Shown: positions 1-4,883 of the stretch, one piece after another | How positions within the stretch are numbered: position 1 is the first letter of the stretch | Layout of the letters: every line of letters starts with the position of its first letter | DNA from: Candidatus Omnitrophota bacterium | Lineage (GTDB): Bacteria > Omnitrophota > Gorgyraeia > Zapsychrales > Fredricksoniimonadaceae | NCBI GenBank assembly: GCA_016196515.1 | Contig: JACPXN010000023.1 | Coordinates: forward strand, 1 to 8,733 | Length of the DNA stretch: 8,733 bases | Direction of reading: 5' to 3' | The notes under the pieces: model-generated | The model's database searches: none | What the model saw: only the letters and a program-made list of their open reading frames with translations | What the model was told of the DNA's origin: nothing | Translations under genes and position numbers: made by a program

Positions 1-358
1 ACCGCACGTGAACAATGCGGGTCTGGTCACCCTGGACCTGCAGCCGACCATTACGGCGATCACGGATTACGTGCTGGTGGACCCGGCGGCAACGGCCAAA
101 GTGCCGGTTTTGAGCACCGAACAGGCTAAGACCAAGGTTATGATCGTAGACGGGCAGACTTTAGTCATCGCGGGATTGATCAAGAACAAGACATCGTTCA
201 CCAAGAAGAAGGTGCCGTTGTTGGGCGATATTCCGGTCATCGGCGAGATCTTCAGGAAGAAAGAGGACCAGACCGACAAGACCGAACTTCTGATATTCTT
301 GACCCCGCACATCATCACGGCGAATAATCCCCTCGCGTCCGCCTCCGGCGGAAAATGA
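1..358 (+). CDS. Secretin C-terminal fragment (type II secretion / type IV pilus outer-membrane channel)
   Basis: This is the 3' end of a gene that begins before the window; the reading frame starts at base 2 and 118 residues remain before the TGA stop. Secretins form multimeric gated channels in the outer membrane for type II/III secretion, type IV pili or filamentous phage export. The conserved C-terminal secretin signature is visible: a beta-strand segment with 'VTLDLQPTI', then 'DGQTLVIAGLI', then 'VPLLGDIPVIGEIFRKK', then 'TELLIFLTPHII'. These match the last part of the GspD/PilQ membrane barrel. The short tail rich in Ala, Ser and Gly after the barrel resembles an unstructured end. The fragment lacks the N-terminal domains that would separate GspD from PilQ, so no symbol is given. 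The family call is secure; the subtype is not. Confidence 0.93.
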   Translation, partial: PHVNNAGLVTLDLQPTITAITDYVLVDPAATAKVPVLSTEQAKTKVMIVDGQTLVIAGLIKNKTSFTKKKVPLLGDIPVIGEIFRKKEDQTDKTELLIFLTPHIITANNPLASASGGK

Positions 359-371
359 TGACCCTCGTCTG

Positions 372-403
372 CCCTAATAAAAATTGATTTTTTATTAGGG
401 AGG
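372..403 (+). promoter_or_regulatory. Hairpin in the rng leader that overlaps the Shine-Dalgarno
   Basis: A perfect 12-bp inverted repeat has arms at 372-383 (CCCTAATAAAAA) and 389-400 (TTTTTATTAGGG) with a 5-base loop. The ribosome binding site GGAGG (399-403) overlaps the last two bases of the right arm and lies 7 bases before the GTG start of rng. The hairpin is not a convincing terminator for the secretin gene: its GC pairs are at the base, its A/T pairs are next to the loop, and no T-run follows. Its position suggests translational or RNA-stability control of rng. RNase E of Escherichia coli is known to autoregulate through stem-loops in its own leader; extending that to this gene is inference. 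Confidence 0.6.
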
Positions 404-410
404 AACCATC

Positions 411-1778
411 GTGTCCAAAGAAATTTTAGTGCAAGTTGCGCAAGGCGAACGGCGCGTCGCTGTCCTGTCTGACGGAAAACTGGATGATTTTTACATTGAG
501 CTCGACCGCCACCAGTCCATGCTGGGCAATATTTACAAAGGTAAGGTCGAGTCTATTTTACCGTCCATCAACGGGGCGTTCGTCAACATCGGCCAGGAGA
601 AGAACGGGTTTTTATACCTGACCGACGCCGACAATCCTTTGCTCAAGGAAGTCGACCGGATCGAAGAAGAGCCTGTGGTGGGTGTGGGTCAGAAGATCAT
701 CAACATGATCTTCCCTCGAGATCAGCAACAACCGCCCCAGGACCCCAAACAAGGCAGGCCTGCCTGTCCGGCAGGCAGGCCTTCCAAACAGCAACAGCCG
801 CTGCCTTTGAAAAAAGACCAGGAGATCCTGGTGCAGGTGGTCAAAGACCCCTTTGGCACCAAGGGCCCGCGTTTGACGACGCATATCAGTCTGGCGGGGC
901 GTTTCGTGGTGTATATGCCGCTGGACAAGCATAACGGCATTTCCAAAAAGATCGAAAAGCCCGAGGAACGCCAGCGCCTGCGCGATATCCTCAAGACGTT
1001 TCATTTTGCTAAGTCCGGCGGGTTCATCGTGCGCACGGCTTCCGTGGACCAGGGCGAGAAGGAACTCACCCGCGACGCCAAATTTTTGACGGTCCTGTGG
1101 GAAAGAGTGCGCCATTTGTCCAAACAAAAACAGGCCCCGGCGCTGGTTTACAAAGAGTATGATCTTATCTGGAAAGTCGTGCGCGACCTTCTCAAGGAAG
1201 AGGTGGACCGGCTCATCATCGACTCCGAGGAGGAGTGCATCAAGATGCGCAAGTTCGCCCAGACCATCAGCGGCCAGGAGATGATGGACAAGATCCGGCA
1301 TCATCAGGGTCCCCAGCCGTTGTTTGAGGCGAAAAACGTCGCGCATGAACTGGAGAAAATTTACGAGAGCAAGGTGTATCTTAAATCCGGCGCGTACATC
1401 GTCATTGAGCCCACGGAAGGGTTGATCGTTGTGGACGTCAACAGCGGCCGTTTTAAGGGCCGGGGCACGCCGGAAGACGCGGCGTTCGCGGTCAATATGG
1501 AAGCGGCACCGGAGATCGCGCGGCAATTGCGTTTGAGGGATTTGGGCGGCATCATCGTCATTGATTTCATCGACATGAACCGCGAAGACCACAAGCGCAG
1601 GGTCGTGAACACCCTGCGGGAGGAGTTGGCCAAGGACCATGCCAAGACCGAGGTCAACCGCATTTCGCCCTTAGGGCTGGTGGAGATGACCCGGGCGCGT
1701 ACGGGAAAGACCATTGAGTCGCTCAAATTCCACGCCTGCCCTTATTGCGAAGGCCGGGGAAAGGTCAAGATCGATTAA
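411..1778 (+). CDS. rng: Ribonuclease G / E-family endoribonuclease
   Basis: This enzyme is a single-strand-specific, 5'-end-sensing endoribonuclease acting in rRNA maturation and mRNA decay in the cytoplasm. The 455-residue protein has the N-terminal S1 RNA-binding domain (about 36-155, with 'MLGNIYKGKVESILPSINGA'), a 5'-sensor/RNase H-like region, and the catalytic DNase I-like domain. Catalytic acids are visible in 'VVDVNSGRF' (D342) and 'VIDFIDM' (D385), and the zinc-link motif is C443-P-Y-C446. It lacks the long C-terminal degradosome scaffold of RNase E, so it resembles RNase G in length. The start is the GTG at 411, 7 bases after GGAGG. The S1 domain carries a linker of about 35 residues (about 101-135) rich in Gln and Pro, which contains an in-frame palindromic element (see the repeat at 745-790). 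The stop lies 3 bases before the promoter of the next module. Confidence 0.96.
   Translation: MSKEILVQVAQGERRVAVLSDGKLDDFYIELDRHQSMLGNIYKGKVESILPSINGAFVNIGQEKNGFLYLTDADNPLLKEVDRIEEEPVVGVGQKIINMIFPRDQQQPPQDPKQGRPACPAGRPSKQQQPLPLKKDQEILVQVVKDPFGTKGPRLTTHISLAGRFVVYMPLDKHNGISKKIEKPEERQRLRDILKTFHFAKSGGFIVRTASVDQGEKELTRDAKFLTVLWERVRHLSKQKQAPALVYKEYDLIWKVVRDLLKEEVDRLIIDSEEECIKMRKFAQTISGQEMMDKIRHHQGPQPLFEAKNVAHELEKIYESKVYLKSGAYIVIEPTEGLIVVDVNSGRFKGRGTPEDAAFAVNMEAAPEIARQLRLRDLGGIIVIDFIDMNREDHKRRVVNTLREELAKDHAKTEVNRISPLGLVEMTRARTGKTIESLKFHACPYCEGRGKVKID
745..790 (+). repeat. Family B palindromic element inside rng, with flanking 7-bp direct repeats
   Basis: Inverted arms at 756-766 and 772-782 (AGGCCTGCCTG against CAGGCAGGCCT, 11 of 11 paired) surround a 5-base loop. 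The core at 759-779 equals the 20-bp palindrome found at 8572-8591 except for one extra T at base 767. The element is flanked by identical CCAAACA at 745-751 and 784-790, which could be a target-site duplication. The distance from one direct repeat to the next is 39 bases, exactly 13 codons, so the reading frame is kept. It encodes 'GRPACPAGRP' (residues 115-124) in a low-complexity linker between S1-domain strands, where an insertion should be tolerated. The pairing and the direct repeats are seen directly; mobility is inference. Confidence 0.72.
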
Positions 1779-1781
1779 GCT

Positions 1782-1810
1782 TTGACAAACTACGTAGTAT
1801 ATTTTATACT
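1782..1810 (+). promoter_or_regulatory. Strong sigma-70-type promoter of the toxin-antitoxin module
   Basis: TTGACA (1782-1787) and TATACT (1805-1810) are separated by exactly 17 bases, close to the housekeeping-sigma consensus. The predicted start of transcription is near base 1816, giving a leader of under 20 bases before the antitoxin ATG. The -35 box begins 3 bases after the rng stop codon, so the module brings its own promoter. The ribosome binding site GGAG (1824-1827) lies 6 bases before the ATG at 1834. Confidence 0.85.
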
Positions 1811-1819
1811 TACTACGTA
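1791..1819. promoter_or_regulatory. Inverted-repeat operator across the -10 box
   Basis: A perfect 9-bp inverted repeat (TACGTAGTA at 1791-1799, TACTACGTA at 1811-1819) brackets the -10 box and reaches the predicted transcription start. Each arm also contains the self-palindromic hexamer TACGTA, and the 8-mer ACTACGTA recurs as a direct repeat (1789-1796 and 1812-1819). This layout is typical of a site bound by a dimeric antitoxin or antitoxin-toxin complex that represses its own promoter. The repeat is seen directly; its use as the operator is inferred from position. Confidence 0.75.
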
Positions 1820-1833
1820 ATAAGGAGATTGCC

Positions 1834-2100
1834 ATGGAGACGGTATCCGCAAAGAATAAACTGACGTTATGGCTTGATCGGGAGACCATCACGTTCGGGA
1901 AGAATTTTGCCAGGCAAAATCACAAATCGCTGTCCCAGATCATTTATGATTATCTGCGGTCATTGAAGAAAAAGGCCGTTCAAGGCTCCGAGATCGAATT
2001 GACACCCATCGTCAGGCGGATGAGCGGTATTGCGGGGTCCAAAAAGCTCGACGTCAAAGAGTATTACAGGCATTTAGAGAAGAAGCACCTGCATGGTTAA
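1834..2100 (+). CDS. Antitoxin, DUF6364-like, partner of a PIN-domain toxin
   Basis: This 88-residue protein should neutralise the PIN toxin encoded next to it and repress their common promoter. Residues 8-47 ('KLTLWLDRETITFGKNFARQ' onward, then 'SLSQIIYDYLRSL') show a beta-strand followed by two helices. This is the ribbon-helix-helix-like pattern of small antitoxins of the DUF6364 kind, with a strand for DNA binding and a 'KSLSQII' helix start. The C-terminal part (about 55-88) is charged and probably wraps the toxin. It starts at an ATG with a good GGAG site, follows a palindromic operator, and its last 8 bases overlap the toxin gene, implying translational coupling. The antitoxin role rests mainly on gene pairing and size; the exact family assignment is from memory of the motif. 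Confidence 0.8.
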   Translation: METVSAKNKLTLWLDRETITFGKNFARQNHKSLSQIIYDYLRSLKKKAVQGSEIELTPIVRRMSGIAGSKKLDVKEYYRHLEKKHLHG

Positions 2101-2503
2101 ATTGTTCTTTGATGTCAATGTCATTTTGGACGTTCCGCTCCAACGCATTTCTCCCCAGATCGAGTCTCAGAAAGTTTTGACCTTGGCCGAGTCCGGCGTC
2201 GTGGCGGGTTTCACAAGCGCCGTGGCGTGCGCGACCATTCATTATTTGGTCGCAAGAGCGATTGGGTCCCGGCAAGCATTGCTGTTCATCAAGGACCTGC
2301 TGCGGGTGGTGACGGTTGTCGAGGTCAATCGTTCCATCCTGAACAGGGCATTGGAATTGGATGGCCTTGATTTCGAAGACAATATTCAAATCGCATGCGC
2401 GGAGAAAGTTTCCGCCGATCATATCATCACCCGGAACCCAAAAGATTATCGCCACTCCGCTATCTCGGTTCTTTCTCCCGCGCAGTATCTTTCCATGCAA
2501 TGA
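2093..2503 (+). CDS. PIN-domain ribonuclease toxin (VapC-like)
   Basis: PIN toxins are Mg-dependent ribonucleases that cut tRNA, rRNA or mRNA when freed from their antitoxin. The 136-residue protein spans a complete PIN domain. The N-terminal strand 'FFDVNVILD' carries the first acidic residue (D7, with D13 following). The middle helix contains 'SAVACATIHYLVARA'. The late acidic cluster is 'DFEDNIQIACA' (D93, E95, D96), and then comes 'ADHIITRNPKDY' with D109 and the conserved 'TRN'. It ends with 'ISVLSPAQYL', the usual last strand of this subfamily. No key acidic residue is missing, so it looks active. The start ATG lies inside the antitoxin gene (8-base overlap). No clear terminator follows, so transcripts may run into rplU. 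Confidence 0.92.
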   Translation: MVKLFFDVNVILDVPLQRISPQIESQKVLTLAESGVVAGFTSAVACATIHYLVARAIGSRQALLFIKDLLRVVTVVEVNRSILNRALELDGLDFEDNIQIACAEKVSADHIITRNPKDYRHSAISVLSPAQYLSMQ

Positions 2504-2532
2504 ATTTGAGCGGTGTCGGTAAAATAATCCTT

Positions 2533-2560
2533 TTGACCTTTGGTGCTTCCCATGTATAAT
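2533..2560 (+). promoter_or_regulatory. Promoter of rplU
   Basis: TTGACC (2533-2538) and a perfect TATAAT (2555-2560) are spaced by 16 bases. Transcription would begin near 2567, leaving a leader of about 30 bases that contains the purine-rich ribosome binding site AAAGGG (2587-2592). This gives rplU a promoter independent of rng and of the toxin-antitoxin module inserted upstream. Confidence 0.78.
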
Positions 2561-2598
2561 TGGAACTTCCATCAAGGATATTCAAGAAAGGGCATTTC

Positions 2599-2910
2599 AT
2601 GTTCGCCGTCATTGAATTAGGCGGGTTGCAGTTCAAGGTGAGCGAAGGCGAGACCATCGCCGCCAACCGTTTGGACTATACGCCCGGACAAAAGATCACC
2701 GTGGAAAAAGTTTTGCTGTTTTCCGACGGTCAAGAGGTCAAGGTCGGCCAGCCGTACCTCAAGGACGTCGAGGTCAAGGCAGAGGTGGTTGCTCACACCC
2801 GTGCGCCTAAGGTCATCGCGTTCAAGTATCGCAAGCGCAAGGACTCGGCCAAGACCATCGGCCATCGCCAGGACCTGACCACGATCAAGATCGAAAAGAT
2901 CGCGGCTTAA
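2599..2910 (+). CDS. rplU: 50S ribosomal protein L21
   Basis: L21 binds 23S rRNA in the large subunit. The 103-residue product has the same length as the Escherichia coli protein. It shows the family hallmarks: 'MFAVIELGGLQFKVSEGE' at the N-terminus, 'KVLLFSDGQEVKVGQPYL' in the centre, and the basic C-terminal 'FKYRKRKDSAKTIGHRQ' followed by 'TTIKIEKI'. The ATG at 2599 is chosen because homologues start at 'MFAV' and AAAGGG precedes it by 6 bases; an upstream TTG at 2560 would lie on the -10 box. rpmA (L27), which normally follows directly, is not present here. The stop codon is the first three bases of a long hairpin (2908-2951). Confidence 0.97.
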   Translation: MFAVIELGGLQFKVSEGETIAANRLDYTPGQKITVEKVLLFSDGQEVKVGQPYLKDVEVKAEVVAHTRAPKVIAFKYRKRKDSAKTIGHRQDLTTIKIEKIAA

Positions 2911-2951
2911 CCATGAACCAGAATAAGCGCTTCGCATTCGGTTCATGGTTA
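2908..2951. repeat. Family A hairpin, copy 1, overlapping the rplU stop
   Basis: A perfect 12-bp inverted repeat (TAACCATGAACC at 2908-2919, GGTTCATGGTTA at 2940-2951) encloses two further stems: GAAT/ATTC (2921-2924, 2936-2939) and GCG/CGC (2927-2929, 2933-2935), with a CTT loop. The left arm starts with the TAA stop of rplU. The stem plan (long arm, one-base bulge, 4-bp stem, two-base left bulge, 3-bp stem, 3-base loop) is shared with the neighbouring copy at 2952-2989. It could protect the rplU mRNA end or act as a dispersed repeat. Confidence 0.8.
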
Positions 2952-2989
2952 CCCTGAACCGACCACGAAGTGTTCGGTCTGGTTCAGGG
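2952..2989. repeat. Family A hairpin, copy 2
   Basis: Arms CCCTGAACC (2952-2960) and GGTTCAGGG (2981-2989) pair perfectly. They are followed inward by GACC/GGTC (2961-2964, 2976-2979) with a single bulged T at 2980, then GAA/TTC (2967-2969, 2973-2975) around a GTG loop. The stem plan equals that of copy 1 although the inner stems have different bases, so the pairing rather than the sequence is kept. The word TACCCTGAACCG at 2950-2961 recurs exactly at 8549-8560 before rpsA. A weak T-rich tail follows (2995-2998), so weak terminator activity is possible. Confidence 0.78.
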
Positions 2990-3009
2990 CAATATTTTAA
3001 ATTCCCCCG

Positions 3010-3056
3010 GAATCCCGGTATCCCATTCCCTTGGGGAGCCGGGATTCATGTTTTTT
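3010..3056 (+). terminator. Possible intrinsic terminator before obg
   Basis: A perfect 9-bp GC-rich inverted repeat (GAATCCCGG at 3010-3018, CCGGGATTC at 3039-3047) has an inner TCCC/GGGA stem and is followed three bases later by a run of six T (3051-3056). This would end, or partly end, transcripts of rplU. I see no strong promoter between here and the obg start 17 bases later, so complete termination would leave the obg operon without an obvious promoter. Partial read-through is the simplest reading. Confidence 0.55.
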
Positions 3057-3072
3057 GCGGGGTTACCATACT

Positions 3073-4038
3073 ATGGCATTTGTTGATCAGGCGCGCATTC
3101 AGGCCCAGGCCGGCAACGGCGGTAAAGGATGCGAAAGCCATGACCAGGATAAATACATGCGTTATCCCCGTCCTAACGGCGGGAATGGCGGCAGGGGCGG
3201 TGACATTGTCCTTATGGCAGACCGCAACCTGTACACCCTTTTGGATTACCGGTTCAAACAGCATTACGTGGCCAAAAGCGGCGCTCACGGCGGTTCGAAT
3301 AATAAGACCGGGGCCAATGGCCCGGCCTGTGTCTTGAAGGTTCCCGTTGGGACCATGGTGTGGGACCATGACACCGGTCTTTTGATCCGCGACCTTTGCC
3401 TGCCTGGGGAGGGCGTCACCGTGGTCAAAGGCGGCGAAGGCGGCCATGGCAATAACCACAACCGCACGGTCACGCCTCCGCAGGCCGGGGAAGTCCGCAT
3501 GGTGCGCCTCGAATTGAAGGTCATCGCGGACGTGGGGCTGATCGGTTTTCCCAATGCGGGCAAAAGCACGCTCATCTCTGCCGTGTCCAAGGTGAGGTCC
3601 AAGATCGCCGGTTATCCCTTCACCACCAGAGCGCCGGTCCTGGGGATCGTTGAGGACGAACGCAGTGAGTCCAAAAATTTTGTCATGGCTGATCTGCCGG
3701 GCCTGATCGAAGGCGCGCATGAGGGCAGGGGTCTGGGACATCAGTTCTTAAAACACGCCGAGCGCACCAAGGTCCTCGTGCACGTCATTGACATGTCCGG
3801 TTGTGAAGGCCGTGACCCGGTGGACGACTATCATCAGATCTGTCGGGAGTTGGATCTTTATAGTGAGGAAGTGGCCCACAAGCACAGGGTCCTGGTGGCC
3901 AATAAAATGGATCTTCCGCCGGCTGAGGCGAATTTGAAAAAATTCAAACGCAAAGTGACTAAAAAGATCATGGCGATCTCCGCCAAAGAAAGGCAAGGAT
4001 TGGACAAATTGCTCGTGGTCCTGCGCAAACTATTATGA
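3073..4038 (+). CDS. obg: Obg GTPase (ribosome assembly, CgtA/ObgE)
   Basis: Obg is an essential GTPase that binds the 50S subunit late in assembly and links it to the stringent response. The 321-residue protein has the glycine-rich Obg fold first (1 to about 155, with 'AGNGGKGC', 'NGGNGGRGGDIVL', 'VVKGGEGGHGN'). The GTPase domain follows: G1 'GFPNAGKST' (158-166), G2 'YPFTT' (T184/T185), G3 'DLPG' (207-210), G4 'NKMD' (277-280) and G5 'SAK' (303-305). The C-terminal OCT domain of some relatives is absent, as in many Obg proteins. The ATG at 3073 fits the family start 'FVDQARI'; an in-frame TTG at 3031 would fall inside the preceding hairpin. Only a weak GGGG lies about 10 bases upstream, so initiation may be modest. 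The stop overlaps the proB start (ATGA). Confidence 0.96.
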   Translation: MAFVDQARIQAQAGNGGKGCESHDQDKYMRYPRPNGGNGGRGGDIVLMADRNLYTLLDYRFKQHYVAKSGAHGGSNNKTGANGPACVLKVPVGTMVWDHDTGLLIRDLCLPGEGVTVVKGGEGGHGNNHNRTVTPPQAGEVRMVRLELKVIADVGLIGFPNAGKSTLISAVSKVRSKIAGYPFTTRAPVLGIVEDERSESKNFVMADLPGLIEGAHEGRGLGHQFLKHAERTKVLVHVIDMSGCEGRDPVDDYHQICRELDLYSEEVAHKHRVLVANKMDLPPAEANLKKFKRKVTKKIMAISAKERQGLDKLLVVLRKLL

Positions 4039-4883
4039 CAAGGACATTCAACAGACCCATACGGCGTGTCGTCGTCAAACTCGGTTCCAGTCAGATCGCG
4101 GATTACGCGCTCAAACCCCGCAGGGCGCAATTGCGGTCTTTGGCCTCACAGGTCGGCCGTTTGCGCAAGCGCGGCATCGAGGTGGTGCTTGTCTCTTCGG
4201 GGGCCATTGTGCTGGGCATGGGGGAGTTGGGGGAGAAGAAACGTCCGACGGAACTTGCTTCGCTTCAAGCGCGCGCGGCCATCGGTCAGGCGGTCCTCAT
4301 GCGCACCTACAGCAAATTGTTCGAAAAGGCGGGCTTGAAATGCGCGCAGGTGCTTTTGACGTGGGATGATTTTAAAGCGCGCGTCCGTTTTTTGAATTCC
4401 CGGCATACGCTGGACAATCTTTTGAAGGAAGGGGTCATTCCCGTCATCAATGAGAACGACACGACTTCGACCCAAGAGATCAAGTTCGGTGATAACGACA
4501 AACTGTCCGCCCTGGTGGCGGGCCTGGTCCGCGCGGACCTTTTGTTGATCCTTTCCGACGTCAGCGGGCTTTATGACGCCGACAAAAGAGTGTTTGAGGA
4601 AGTCAAAGAGATCACGGCGCAGATCGAGGGCTTTGGCGGCGGCACCAAAAATATCCATATCGCCCGCGGCGGCATGAAAACCAAGATCGAGGCGGTCAAA
4701 ATCGCCACCCATGCCGGCGTGCCCTGCGTGATCACGGCCGGCAATATCCGTGACGTTCTGCTGCATGTCGTGGATGGACAAAAGATCGGCACGTATTTTA
4801 TCGAGAAGAACGACAAAATACTCGACGGAGACATGGAACATGAGTTTATCCGTTCGCATTTTAAAAACCGCGCAAGCCGCTAA
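4035..4883 (+). CDS. proB: Glutamate 5-kinase without PUA domain
   Basis: ProB phosphorylates glutamate with ATP to glutamyl 5-phosphate, the first and feedback-controlled step of proline synthesis. The 282-residue protein covers the amino-acid kinase fold only: 'VVVKLGSSQI' (K15 and G17 for ATP), 'VLVSSGAIVLGMGEL', 'VIPVINENDT' (N139 onward), 'FGDNDKLSALVA' (G152 onward), 'LLILSDVSGLY' and 'GGMKTKIEAVKIA'. Enzymes such as that of Escherichia coli carry an extra C-terminal PUA domain of about 100 residues that is missing here; PUA-less kinases are known in other bacteria and in the plant fused enzyme. It begins within the last codons of obg (4-base overlap) and its end overlaps proA by 44 bases. 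The terminal segment after 'GTYFIEKNDKILDG' is probably a flexible tail. Confidence 0.96.
   Translation: MTRTFNRPIRRVVVKLGSSQIADYALKPRRAQLRSLASQVGRLRKRGIEVVLVSSGAIVLGMGELGEKKRPTELASLQARAAIGQAVLMRTYSKLFEKAGLKCAQVLLTWDDFKARVRFLNSRHTLDNLLKEGVIPVINENDTTSTQEIKFGDNDKLSALVAGLVRADLLLILSDVSGLYDADKRVFEEVKEITAQIEGFGGGTKNIHIARGGMKTKIEAVKIATHAGVPCVITAGNIRDVLLHVVDGQKIGTYFIEKNDKILDGDMEHEFIRSHFKNRASR

Noticed and set aside
372..400. The hairpin before rng as an intrinsic terminator of the secretin operon.
   Set aside because: GC pairs are only at the stem base, the stem top is A/T, and no T-run follows; the next bases are the ribosome binding site.
612..1640. A 342-codon open frame on the minus strand opposite rng.
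   Set aside because: It lies fully antisense to a well-supported RNase G gene and its translation shows no recognisable domain. Long antisense frames are common opposite genes with GC-rich third positions.
2994..2999. TATTTT as a -10 box for an obg promoter.
   Set aside because: No acceptable -35 box is found 15-19 bases upstream; the sequence there is the arm of a hairpin.
2908..3056. The hairpin cluster as a CRISPR array or known riboswitch.
   Set aside because: There are only two similar units plus an unrelated stem, no spacers of regular length between direct repeats, and no riboswitch core that I recognise.
2945..3337. A 130-codon plus-strand frame starting in the hairpin cluster and entering obg.
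   Set aside because: Most of it is an alternative frame of obg, the first part is palindromic repeat sequence, and it bears no resemblance to L27 or any other family I know.
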